NCBI RefSeq assembly: GCF_016801865.2
Contig: NC_068937.1
Coordinates: 8,884,207-8,948,206, forward strand
Source: Culex pipiens pallens
Lineage: Eukaryota; Arthropoda; Insecta; Diptera; Culicidae
Length of the DNA: 64,000 nucleotides
Direction: 5' to 3'
Shown in pieces: positions 33,885 through 44,008 of this stretch. The translations under genes were made by a program, and so were the position numbers. The notes beneath the pieces were generated by a model. That model was given only the letters and a program-made list of their open reading frames with translations. It did no database searches and had not been told where the DNA came from. How positions within the stretch are numbered: the stretch's first letter is position 1; each line of letters starts with the position of its first letter.

Positions 33885-34637
33885 ATCTCCTCGAGCGTCC
33901 ATCCAAGTAGGCCATGCTTTTCTCCTTCGACGTCGTTTTGGCAGCAATTTCACGCACACGCTGGCGTGTTTCTTCTTCTCGGAGCTCGCTCTTGATTTCC
34001 TTCAGTCGTTGTTTTTTCCGCTGCTGCTGCTACGATGTTGTCGGTTCGAACGATGACGATGGAATGAAAATCGTTGGCAAAAATGCTGCCTTCACGACTC
34101 CACGGCAAAACAAAACAGCCAATCAGAGAGCGGACAGATTTTTTGTGTGGGTCAAAGCACGCGCTTGCTTGTTCAAGGCCAACTGTGATCGTTGGACGTT
34201 TGACACTTGCAAGCGAAAATTGTTAATATTCGTTCAATTTTTTTTAAATGAAAATTTTGGGGGAAATATTTAAATTAATTTAAACGCCAAGCATCAAAAG
34301 CTATAAAAATGCACCAAAAGCAGTGCATGAATCATTTGAAACAATAACTCTTTCGTGAATTTTTCGTTGGCCCTGAAAAGCGCCATTTTGTTGCATTGCA
34401 GCAGAAGTTGATTCTTGTGGCCATCTCCTCGAGCGTCCATCCAAGTAGGCCTTGCTTTTCTCCTTCGACGTCGTTTTGGCAGCAATTTCACGCACACGCT
34501 GGCGTGTTTCTTCTTCTCGGAGCTCGCTCTTGATTTCCTTCAGTCGTTGTTTTTTCCGCTGCTGCTGCTACGATGTTGTCGGTTCGAACGATGACGATGG
34601 AATGAAAATCGTTGGCAAAAATGCTGCCTTTACGACT
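33885..34637 (+). repeat. 538-bp promoter-bearing tandem array, segment 3
   Basis: The array resumes after the hAT-like insertion. The TATA landmark is at 34300, giving a net period of 538 from 31601 once the insert and its duplication are removed. The TATA is intact and the hairpin has one mismatch. The array ends within a monomer at 'gctgcctttacgactt', then joins unit A. Confidence 0.85.
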
Positions 34638-34649
34638 TCCCATCCCCAC

Positions 34650-34975
34650 CAGTGCATTAAAAAAGCGAATGACGTAGGAATGGGATAACCGGCGCAAAGG
34701 GGCGGGGCATCCGTCTCCATTCTAAGCCAATATAAGCCCGCTCGGTCAACCCTGGGAAATCAATCTATCGTTGGACGCCGAGGAGTAAACAACAAACTGG
34801 ACCTGGAAGCAGATGACCTGGAGGCCCAAAAGCAGTTGGCCGAAAAGCAGCTAGCCTGGAGCTTGGAGCAGACCAAGCGGAGGCAGGCCAGCCGGAATTA
34901 TTGAGAGCCACCGGAATATTCTGGCCCCAAGACCCGGAATGGTCAGATTCCTCCGGGAAGGCCATACGAGACTGG
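34650..34975 (+). repeat. Promoter plus short gag-like frame (unit A, right copy)
   Basis: Homologous to 23640-23942. It has a perfect GC box GGGGCGGGGC at 34699-34708, a TATA at 34731 (TATAAG), and an initiator-like TCAATC with its A at 34762. The frame LDLEADDLEAQKQLAEKQLA is kept, with both synonymous and replacement changes against the left copy, and stops after SRNY. The two copies flank the 538-bp array as direct repeats. Confidence 0.5.
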
Positions 34976-35520
34976 ACAATATGGGTATCAAACTTCTTGG
35001 ATTTTGATACTGGTGATGAAAATGGCCATTTTGACAATATTGGCCACAGCCTGAAGTGGCCGGTGCCCTCAGGGAGGTTGTCCCATGTGGACATTTAACG
35101 AACTAAACGATTTTGAGCAATATGGGTATCAAAATTCATGATTTTCAATGCTGGTTATGCAAATGGCCATTTTGACAGTATTGGCCACAACCTGGAGTGG
35201 CCGGTGCCCTCAGGGAGGTTCTCTCAGGAAGACATTTACCAAACCATATGATTTTGGGCAATATTGGTATCAATATTCATGGTTTTCAATATTGGTAATG
35301 AAAATGGCAATTTAGAAAAAGTTAACCAAAAGCTGGAGTGGCCGATTCCCTAAAGGAAAGTTTTCCCGGGGAGACGTCTACTGAACCAACGAGTATTGGC
35401 AATATGGGTATCACAACTCATGGTTTTCAATACTAACCATTTCGAAAAAAGTGGCCACAATCTGGAGAGGCCGCTACCTCACGATTGTTCTGATTGGGGG
35501 ACAAACATCGAACCATACAG
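34976..35520. repeat. Tandem array of 141-bp units (right), four diverged copies
   Basis: The AATATGGGTATCA motif recurs at about 34976, 35117, 35258 and 35399, again exactly 141 bp apart, although substitutions are many. The reading frame is broken here, in contrast to the left array. Conservation of period despite divergence means few indels. Confidence 0.75.
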
Positions 35521-35543
35521 ATATCATGGTTTTTTATACAAAG

Positions 35544-35868
35544 TAAAAAAAAAAAAGTAAATCTTTCCCTGTTCCTGAGGGGAACACCCTTAAAGAGTAT
35601 CGGGGCCGGCATTTACAAAGCGGATTCAGTGGCAATTTCATTCTCAACTTAATGTTAACATGTTAAGGTTAATGTTAACATTCCATAGGTCGCCTCCCTA
35701 AGGTGTCGTGATAAGGTCCAGTTTGTGACGGTACACTACCTTCCCTTTACTAAGCAATCGAATCCAGAAGGGAAAAGATCACCAGTTGTGTTGGTCCGAG
35801 CCGGGATTTGAACCCCGATCTGCCGCTTACTAGGCGGGAGCGTTACCACTAGGCTACGTGGCTCGGAC
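35544..35868 (-). mobile_element. tRNA-derived SINE, full length
   Basis: The minus strand starts with a tRNA-like head (35868-35794): GTCCGAG...CTCGGAC ends, A box TAGCCTAGTGGTAACGC, anticodon-like loop CTAGTAA, B box GGGGTTCAAATCCC. A ~200-bp body and a T-run-containing tail follow. TTTATACAAAG flanks it at 35533-35543 and 35873-35883, a likely target duplication. Mosquito tRNA-related SINEs of this kind are known. I do not assign a family name. Confidence 0.7.
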
Positions 35869-36026
35869 AATATTTATACAAAGCATAAAGAGAAATTGAG
35901 CGAAAATAAAATCCAATGATGCTTTGATTTTATCTGACGCATAATTCAACAAAATGGCTTAGTTTTAAAAGCTTTTCTGCTAAGTTCTTTGTCATACTGG
36001 TCATGTGTAACATAACCACCTGCACC

Positions 36027-37343
36027 TTTTTTTCACTAAAACTCAATTTCCCAAAATACGTATTTTTTTGATTTTCGAGATTTTTTGATATGTTTTAGGG
36101 GACAAAAATCCGCAACTTTTGAGCCATAGAGAAACATGGTCAAAAAATCTGCCGCCGAGTTATGAATTTTTGAAAAAATAGTGATTTTTGGAAAAAATCG
36201 AAGTTTTATGCAAAAACAAGTTTGACATTACTTTTTAATGCAAAATTGAATTTGCAATCGAAAAGTACTTTACAGATTTTTTGATAAAGGGCTCCGTTTT
36301 CAAGATATAGCCACCGAAAGTTTGATTTTAGCGAAATATTTGCAGTTTTTCAATTTTTAAAAATAGTGACCATGAGTGACCATTTCTAAAAATATTTTTT
36401 TTGAAAAGTTCAGAAAATTTGCTATAAAATTGTCTAAGAGACATTGAAGATTGGACCTCTGGTTGCTGAAATACAGCGGCTTAAAGAAAAAGAAACACGA
36501 AAATTGAAGTTTTCTAAGTCTCACCAAAACAACCCACCTTTTTCTAATGACGATATCTCAGCAATTAATGGTCCGATTTTCAATGTTAATACATGAAACA
36601 TTCGTGAAATTTTCCGATCTTTTCGAAAAAAATATTTTGAAAATTTTTAAATCAAGACTAGCATTTTAAATGGGCGTAATATTCAATATTTGGCCCTTTT
36701 AAAATGTTAGTCTTGATTTAAAAAAATTTCAAAATATTTTTTCCGAAAAGATCAGAAAATTTCACGAATGTTTCATATATTGACATTGAAAATCGGACCA
36801 TTAATTGCTGAGGAATCGAAATTAGAAAAAGGTGGGTTGTTTTGGTGAGATTTAGAAAACTTCAATTTTCGTGTTTCTTTTTCTTAAAGCGGCTCTATCT
36901 TAGCAACCCGAGTTCCAATCTTCAATGTCTCTTAGTCAATTTTATAGCAAATTTTCTGAACTTTTCAAAAAAAATATTTTTAGGAATGGTCACTCATGGT
37001 CACTATTTTTAAAAATTGAAAAACTGCAAATATTTCGCTAAAATCAAACTTTCGGTTGCTATATCTTGAAAACGGAGCCCTTTATCAAAAAATCTGTAAA
37101 GTACTTTTCGATTGCAAATTCAATTTTGCATTAAAAAGTAATGTCAAACTTGTTTTTGCATAAAACTTCGATTTTTTCCAAAAATCACTATTTTTTCAAA
37201 AATTCATAACTCGGTGGCAGATTTTTTGACCATGTTTCTCTATGGCTCAAAAGTTGCGGATTTTTGTCCCCTAAAACATATCAAAAAATCTCGAAAATCA
37301 AAAAAATACGTATTTTGGGAAATTGAGTTTTAGTGAAAAAAAA
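36027..37343. repeat. 1.32-kb near-perfect palindrome
   Basis: The arms 36027-36684 and 36686-37343 are almost identical in reverse, with a symmetry point near 36685 and practically no spacer. Paired landmarks: CACTAAAACTCAATTTCCC / GGGAAATTGAGTTTTAGTG, 'gtttctctatggctcaaaagttgcgg', 'tttgcaatcgaaaagtacttt'. It is the youngest copy of the inverted-repeat family also seen at 1-0.6, 1.9-3.1, 16.6-17.5 and 57.9-58.3 kb. A transcript would fold into a ~650-bp duplex. Confidence 0.9.
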
Positions 37344-37620
37344 GTTGATAAAAATATCTCCAAATTTTTTTCCGTGTACCTATTTTTTTCTCAAAAGTCC
37401 TCAACAATACCTACAACTTTGCCGAAGACACCAAATTGATCAGAAAATTCACTCAAAAGTTACAGCTGTTTGAATATTTACAAACCATTTTTGTATGGAC
37501 AGCTGCCAACATTGTATGGAGACTTGTATGGGTGAACCAATGACGCAAAATAGCTGATTTGGTCATAGGGAAGGCCCCCACAAAGTTTGAGTCAAATAAA
37601 AAAATACAAAAAATAAAAAT
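37344..37620 (+). repeat. Terminal module of the inverted-repeat family, right edge of composite locus
   Basis: Nearly identical, in reverse, to 23220-23475. It carries the ACAACTTTGCCGAAGACACC signature and GGTCATAGGGAAGGCCCCCA. Confidence 0.75.
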
Positions 37621-37855
37621 GGTCGAAATCGGCCGATTTCGTTCAAACACTAAACCGCGTTTTTCTCGGAATACTTGATTTGCATTATAGCCGAATTTTC
37701 AATTATGGGCAGTGTACTACTCTTTAAAATTTTGAAAATATCAATGAATTTCTTTAAAAAAAAATCCTTATTGGACTGCCTCTGTGTAAGGTTACATAAG
37801 ACTCAAATTTATTTTTTCTGTGGTCCAGAAAATTTGATTTTTAAAAAGCCTTTCA

Positions 37856-37997
37856 AGCAAAACAATGTAAAAGGGCCGAAGCCGAAGTGTAAATAAAGAG
37901 TCTATCCTGCTCACGTCAGTTGATGTTTACATAAGGAACGAGCATGATAGACACTTTGTTTACACTTCGGCTTCGGCCCTTTTACAGTGTTTTGCTA
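37856..37997. mobile_element. 142-bp palindromic MITE
   Basis: Arms GTAAAAGGGCCGAAGCCGAA / TTCGGCTTCGGCCCTTTTAC, then AGTGTAAA(T/C)AAAG and GTCTATC, with a ~25-nt loop (CTGCTCACGTCAGTTGATGT...). The same sequence, one arm plus loop only, is found at 40831-40915. Confidence 0.8.
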
Positions 37998-38870
37998 GCT
38001 TTATAGGCCCTTTTTGATGAAAAATAATAAAAATAATACATTGTAATACAAAATGAATTACATGAAATAATTCAAACTGTACGTTACCCAGAAGCCTTTT
38101 ATACGCACTTTAATTACTCTTTTTTGTTGTGTATTTTTTATGAAATGAATTTACAAAATAGCTTGACAATCATTTAATTTAAAAATTCGTGAAATTGCTT
38201 AAAAATGATAAATTAATATGAATTTCAGATAACAAATTGCAACAAACAAAATTTCGAAACTAGTTTTTTTGAAGGCTGTTATATTTGCCAAAGTTTATAT
38301 GTTCATGTTGATTGAAAATTAGGGTGGTTCACGATAAGGTTGCTTTATTTTTTTTTTCAATCCAAGCAACTTAGTCCAAAATACCATTTTCTTCTCGCAT
38401 TATTCGCCGTCTAGGACCAAATTTATAGAAAGCATCTAAGCAAACCTTCAAAAAATATGTTTTTGTGCGTAGCACTTCAGGGTTAAGATTTAGAGGTATG
38501 CAATGTTCTTGGCACATTAAGAGTTTAAAAAAAAAAATAGAAACCCACATACAGATACAGAAAAATCTGTATTTTACAGATTCGTTGATCCCAAAAATTA
38601 TAAAAATCAAAATATGCAGATTTTTTTATAATGACTTTATTCAATAATTCCAACAATTTTGTAATTGGATTAGGTTTTACCTGGGTGATGAATAGAGAGA
38701 ATGCGTAACGTGATTTCCGAATGATCCCACTTTGTTTACATCTACAAAGTATGAGACTGTTCAAGCACAAGCTAACTTTTTTCTTACTGGTAAATGAGCT
38801 GTTTTATAATCAGTAGTATGTGTATTGTTTTGTCTAGTTTTGGATATTTTTCGCTGGAAAATTGTCGCGT
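37998..38870. other. AT-rich stretch, nothing recognised
   Basis: Short frames on both strands have no recognisable domain. There is a fragment 'tagggtggttcacgataagg' near 38321, of a type often seen as repeat text, but it cannot be placed from this window alone. Confidence 0.4.
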
Positions 38871-38871
38871 T

Positions 38872-39040
38872 TCAATCGGTTAGAAGAGATTTTTCTTTTC
38901 TACTGATGACGAAGAACTGCGGCGTGAGTTTCATTTTGCGATGTTGCAGATAAATTCCTTGGCTGATTTTGGAATCCTGAAGCTCTTTCTGGTCCAGTGA
39001 AAAAACATCACTAATTCTAGCGTCACTTATCCAACAAACA
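38872..39040 (-). pseudogene. Possible coding fragment, unidentified
   Basis: The minus frame (from about 39040) includes SDARISDVFSLDQKELQDSK followed by a basic stretch and a stop at 38872. Amino-acid use looks protein-like, but there is no in-frame ATG, no splice junction I can fix and no family I recognise. It lies 200 bp downstream of the small frame at 39238-39489 on the same strand. Confidence 0.2.
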
Positions 39041-39237
39041 GAGAAGATTTTCACTAAACCAGGTTTTCAAACGGAATCACATAAAAAGGACAACTTCTGG
39101 ATGCATACAACAGGAACAACATCCATTCATAATTTAAAAAAAATCGATCTCGCCTTCAACTTTCTTATTCTTGCAAAAAAAAATAAATAAAAAAAACATA
39201 AATAAAAACCCGTTTTAATGTTCGATAACAATACTCT

Positions 39238-39489
39238 CTACTTTAGGCGAACAGTAAGTTGGTTCCAATTTAACAGTTCAAAATTGAGGCCGTTTTGCGA
39301 ACCACTATTCAGCACCCAGGGTTTTACTAAGATTACAAAGCTTAAATTAGCTGTTTCCAATTTGAAAGTTTCTTCTATGGCTCTGAATTTAACATGATAC
39401 CGATAAAGTACAGATTTATTTTCTGGAAAATACAGATCTCTTATTAAATAATCTGGCGTCGTTGCTTCCAACGATTCCAACGAAGCCAT
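39238..39489 (-). CDS. Small hypothetical protein (83 codons), unidentified
   Basis: The ATG at 39489 (minus) has a good context, CTCAACATGG. The product begins MASLESLEATTPDYLIRDLY, has alternating hydrophobic stretches (about residues 45-60) that could be beta strands, and ends at a TAG at 39238. There is no signal peptide and no domain I recognise. The frame may be one exon, since the stop overlaps a poor donor-like AAA|GTAGAG. Neighbouring minus frames at 39586-39783 and 39911-40147 have a similar character. The region is free of the repeats that surround it, which is the main reason to list it. Confidence 0.3.
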   Translation of the reverse strand: MASLESLEATTPDYLIRDLYFPENKSVLYRYHVKFRAIEETFKLETANLSFVILVKPWVLNSGSQNGLNFELLNWNQLTVRLK

Positions 39490-39585
39490 GTTGAGCTTTT
39501 TCAAATGTCACTCTTCATTTTAAAATAATTAGGAAAAAAAAAATGAATTTGAATGACTTTTTTTTCTCACAGGTTAAATTCTAGT

Positions 39586-39783
39586 TCAGTGACTCCAAAT
39601 AAGATACATTCTCGAATTAGTTTGTAATACATCGTAACAGCCATCACGACCTCTGATTCTTATTTGATTTTTTTTCTCTAAATCAAAGCGATTTTTATAG
39701 TTTTTTTTGTAGGGCAAGTGATTTTTCGTGATTTCGCATAAGCCGCGTAATCCGTGAAATTTGGTAAATACCGCGAAATTCAA
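39586..39783 (-). pseudogene. Possible coding fragment, unidentified
   Basis: A minus frame of about 65 codons, open from a TTG and therefore probably an exon or decayed piece if real. It includes FTKFHGLRGLCEITKNHLPY and a basic middle. An acceptor-like ATTTTGACAG lies just upstream on that strand, in phase with the donor at 39910. No family recognised. Confidence 0.2.
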
Positions 39784-39910
39784 AATGATTAACTGTCAAA
39801 ATACAGTGTAGGGGAAATCTACCCTTTCCAATCAAACACCTATCTTCGTCATATGGAGAGTTTGATGCTCGATTAAAGCTCCAAAAATACTATTTGGGCT
39901 ATAAACTTAC

Positions 39911-40147
39911 CAGCAACAGCACCGCCTCGAGTAAGCACTCAAATGTATGCCACTTACTGGCCAAAAAGAGCACATTTAATGCACTTTTGATCATAATTTG
40001 TATTTTGCGAGACCACTTCTCATCATTTTGTTGGCACACACAGTGACACACACGAGAATCCCTCAAACGCTTAATGAATATCGCCAAAATTAACTTTTCA
40101 CTTTCGCTTACTTTTTCACGGCGCTTAAGATATGAAATTGCTTCCAA
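39911..40147 (-). CDS. Candidate coding exon, ends at GTAAGT donor (79 codons)
   Basis: The minus frame is open for 79 codons (includes YLKRREKVSESEKLILAIFI and KWHTFECLLEAVLLL) and ends exactly in phase at a consensus donor CTG|GTAAGTTTATAG (GT at 39910-39909). It opens after a TAG and lacks an ATG, so it would be an internal exon with an acceptor near 40148 (CCGGTAG), which has a poor pyrimidine tract. The acidic/basic N-terminal part and the hydrophobic C-terminal part are not a signature I recognise. Confidence 0.25.
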
Positions 40148-40439
40148 CTACCGGCAACATGTTCTTTTGATCATTAGTAAGGCACTCACTTGAAGAATAA
40201 TCCCGAAAAATGTAATAAATTAGCAAGCGCCATCAAAAAAACAAACGCGCCAAGTCGTTTGACGTTTCAATTTTCACTTTGCATTCCAATCGAAGGCTGA
40301 AGAAAACCGAGCGAGAGACGAAGGCAAAAAAGAACACTTACAATGAACTCAAATTGATGAGCGATGAACTCAAATGACGTAAAATGGCACAAACAGGAAT
40401 CAGGGAGTAGGAAGTAGGACGCGAATGTCAAGAAAATGA

Positions 40440-40830
40440 AGGAATTCGATGATAAATGGGAGAGAATTGAGCGAAAAGAGACCGGAAATAGACATTTTTG
40501 TCTCAATTCTCTCTTGTTTTGCACAAACGATGAACGTTTTGACCGAACGATGGTCATTTTGCTTCGTGCGTGTTTGAAAAGATCTCAGTGCAATCGAGAA
40601 TATAAAGGTGTAACTTCAATCGCGGTGTTGTTTTTTGTTCGTTTCGCGAACGGGCAATTCTGGCTCGCGAGAAAGCCCGTTCGCGAGCGGAGGAGAGCAC
40701 GGGCAAGCGGTGAGTTTCTCTCGGCAGCTCGAGACTCGCGGCGAGAACTCGAGAGCGAGGATTTTTTTCTCGCGAGAGCGCGAAAATACCAACACTGATT
40801 CGAACAATCCGCAAGATTTTTGGAACTCTA
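40440..40830 (+). promoter_or_regulatory. CGCG-palindrome cluster, promoter-like DNA
   Basis: GC content jumps. The segment 40640-40785 has repeated CGCG palindromes: TTTCGCGAAC (about 40643), CTCGCGAG (40674-40681), GTTCGCGAGC (about 40689), and a perfect TCTCGCGAGA at 40768-40777. A GAATATAAAGG TATA-like sequence lies upstream at about 40598-40608. In vertebrates TCTCGCGAGA is a known promoter element; a role in mosquitoes is inference. Competing frames on both strands are Arg/Ser-rich and not convincing. Confidence 0.35.
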
Positions 40831-40915
40831 GCAAAACAATGCAAATGGGCCAATGACGAAGTGTAAACAAAGAGACTATCCTGCTCACGTCAGTTGATGT
40901 TTACATTAGGAACGA
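40831..40915. repeat. Solo arm and loop of the 37856 MITE family
   Basis: GCAAAACAATGCAAATGGGC, 'gaagtgtaaacaaagagactatc' and the loop CTGCTCACGTCAGTTGATGT match 37857-37937. The second arm is absent. Confidence 0.7.
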
Positions 40916-41500
40916 CCAAGAAGACCAAGCAGAGCAGTTTTAGCTATTTCGTTTTTAAATCTTTGTAACATTCATTTAAATAACGATGAAAAAATTGAAC
41001 AAAACGTAAAAAAGGTTTCAAAACAATTAATTTTTTAGCATAAATCTAGGGTTTTTTAAACACATTTTTTTCATGCTGTTTGAATTTTTTTAAAGCATAA
41101 TTTGCACATTTCAAAAGATTGCCACTTTGTATGGAGAAAAAGTCACACAGAGAAGTTTGAACATTTCAAATTTAAAGGCCATGTTGTGTGTGCACGATCC
41201 CTTAGGATGTGATTAGTAAAAAAAAAATTAAGGATGTACTTTTTTTTATAAATATTTCAGCAAATTAAATTTCTAGAATCTCAGTAAAAATTGGATGACT
41301 GAATCACAAAATCTGCTAATGAGTATTCTACAAATTTTTGCAAAATTTTATAAAATTGAGCTCATAATTTTTGTTGTCATGAATATTTTGTGTCAGGGGG
41401 AAATATTTTGTATTTTTAACAACTGATAACTTTTTAAAATAACTTTCTTGTACATTTTTTTTTCTTAAATAACACATTTTTGCGTTAATTATCGACAGAT
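40916..41500. other. AT-rich stretch, nothing recognised
   Basis: No repeat partner within the window, no coding character and no tRNA-like boxes. Confidence 0.45.
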
Positions 41501-42460
41501 TTTAGTGTCACCTGAGAACACCTTACGCTCTTCAACGTTCAAGATAATTTCTTCACCAATGTTTGAAATCTGCCCTAATCAAATATATAATTTCATTTAT
41601 TACCATATCATTCCCAAGAGGGACGTCAAATCCACTTTGCCAGAAGTATCTGTTTGCTCGATCTTTGCTTTTTCCGCTTCGACGCTCCATTTTCCGCCAA
41701 TTTCAAAATCCGTGTGTGTGCTGCTCTTCAAAAAGTAAAAATTATTCACATGACGCCGTCATGCCAAGTATCGCTTTCCCTGCTGGGAGCTTGAATCCAA
41801 ATCCCAGTGTAAGCCACTTGTCTGCTTTTCCAACAAACCCCCTTTCAGTTCAGCTTTCACCCTCCAACTCAAACTCACGACGCGCGAGGAAAGTAAAGGG
41901 TTGTTTGTTGTTCAAGACGCTCGCACCAAGCTGTTTCCGCTTAAGGTGTTTATTATTTTTATTTTGCCAGCCATATCCAAATTTACATATGTACGTCATT
42001 AGCAGGCATTATCACCTTGCGACTTGCGACGACGACTCTCAAGTGGAAAAGTGTCATCGCCGTCGCGAGTGGAAAAGTTTTCCCCGAGTGAGAGTGGCTT
42101 TTCCTCGAAAGCGGTAAGGGCGCAGTAAAAGTTCGAACACGAGTTTTGTTTGTTGTGCTTCATTATCAATTTGAGAGTGGTAGAAATGGCAGTGTTGCCA
42201 GCAGTTCGCGTGTTACACGAGTGTGAAAGTTTGGAAAGTTGTTTAATTTCACCGAGGAGGGCAAATTTTGCAAACTGATCTCTGCTCGGAATATGAATTA
42301 GCAGGTCTTGATGCTGACTCAGTCTCCAAGGAAACAAATGAGTACGAACAAGATGCCGTCTTTTTTCGGGAGGCACTTAAGGAGGGCAGGACTCTTTCGA
42401 GCAGTGAATATGATATTTGTCTTGAGAGCACCAAAAAAGCAGCAGGTGTGGAATGAGATG
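41501..42460 (+). other. Unique GC-richer block with one acidic open frame
   Basis: Non-repetitive. A 184-codon + frame at 41563-42117 is Ser/Pro/Phe-rich and lacks domain features. At 42250-42456 a + frame with no ATG includes LAGLDADSVSKETNEYEQDA and SSSEYDICLESTKKAAGVE before its stop. It is acidic and soluble-looking and could be an exon, but the antisense frame is open as well. CGACGACGACTC and CGCCGTCGCGAG stretches (42025-42070) resemble promoter DNA. I cannot assign a gene. Confidence 0.25.
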
Positions 42461-44008
42461 TGTGTGTATTTTAAATTTATTTAGCACTCTTGAGTACGAT
42501 TGTAAGCAGCACGATTTCGCAGACAATAAAGTGGAAAATGGAGAAAAGTCTTACATGGATCATGAAAAAGGGTTGCTCCTCTTGGCACAGAAATTGGTTA
42601 TGCATACAGCGTCTTAGTCTTGTTTGGCTGTGTGTTTTATGGGCAATGATTTCTTTGGAACCGTGTTGCTTCATTTCTGTTTGTTGAAATGGTGTTTCGA
42701 AGATATATGAGTTGGGGGACTTCTGCATAACGTGGAGATGAAATTATGACATCAATTTTATTAAACCAGTCTACTCCTGGAGAAAATGATATGCATATGA
42801 TGTTTGTGCAGAAACGGCTTTTGATGATGTAATTAAATGGCTCTTGAAATATATCATAAGTAAATTTACCCAACTCACTATTCCCTTTGACTGAAATGTC
42901 GTTTTTATACACGCTTTAAATCTTTAATTCCGTTTCGAATATTCTTATTTTCCTTTTATTCTACAGTGACGTAATGGATTGCTTTTCATCACCAAAAATA
43001 ACAGAGCTGAAAAGTTTATTATGGCAATACACGACTCGTGATGAGAAAACCATAAACTTGTAACATTTGCGATAAAACTTTTATTTGAAAAAAAAAATAT
43101 ACCAATTTAACAAATTTTTAACTCGATCATTTTTGAACCAAAAACAAAACTTTCTTATTGAACGTTCTATAAAAAAGAAAATGATCACAAAGTGCAAAAT
43201 AATAGCTCCCAATATTTAAAAACATTAAGAATGTCTGGAAGCCAGAAAAAAAGTTATAAGCTTTTTCAATTAATGTAAAATATAAAATTTCGAAATGTAG
43301 TTAACTTATTTATAAGAAGGAAATTTAGAAAATTTATTGAATGAATGATTTATAAGAATTCATTTAAAATATACGGATTATGCTTTTGCTGAAACTTAAA
43401 GAAAAACTAAATCATCTAAACACTCTTAGTGCAAATACTGTCAGCAATAGTTTCAGAAACAGAGCAGGGAAATAGTGAATACAGATGAAAAATGAATACC
43501 GATATTTCAATTTGAAAATGTTAAATTATTAATTTTAAACGTTAAAGTGCATTTTAAAATTGGAGGAAGGCAAAATTAATACAAATTTGTATATAAATTA
43601 AATATTATTGATTCAGAATATTGAGGAATGGAAAAACTATTTCATATTTCTGAAATCTGATAATTTTTAACATTATTAAGGGAAGAAATTCCAATTATAA
43701 GTAATAATATTTAGATTTAAATGATTTTTTTTGCTTTATATTTACCTAGATGATTGGCTGAACCTTGTGACTTTGAGGTGGAATGTTTTTTGTGTGAAAA
43801 AAAAAACAAAAGTTAAGAAAATAATCATAGTTCTAGAATTTGTAGATGAAATGGCTTTGTAAAATGCCTTATATTTGCTCACGATTGTCTTGTATCCTTT
43901 ATTAAACTATGTTGATTTCAACGATAAGATACTTGACATTAAAATTAACAATTTAACCACTTTTTGCAGGTCTATTTTAAAAAGATGTTTAACGTTATTT
44001 TTTCTTTG
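42461..44008. other. AT-rich stretch, nothing recognised
   Basis: Long AT-rich DNA with scattered short frames and no repeat partner seen in the window. It contains neither tRNA-like boxes nor palindromes of note. Confidence 0.45.

Noticed and set aside
24873..34637. CRISPR array or rDNA spacer
   Set aside because: Repeats are ~538 bp with no short-repeat/unique-spacer alternation, and no rRNA sequence is adjacent. The genome is a eukaryote.
35794..35868. tRNA-Thr gene on the minus strand
   Set aside because: The boxes and anticodon-like loop are good and seven terminal base pairs can form. But the offset to the A box is wrong, the T stem has a mismatch, and a SINE body and target duplication follow.
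41563..42117. 184-codon + frame
   Set aside because: No domain features, Ser/Phe/Pro-rich, begins without a clear start context, and antisense frames are also open.
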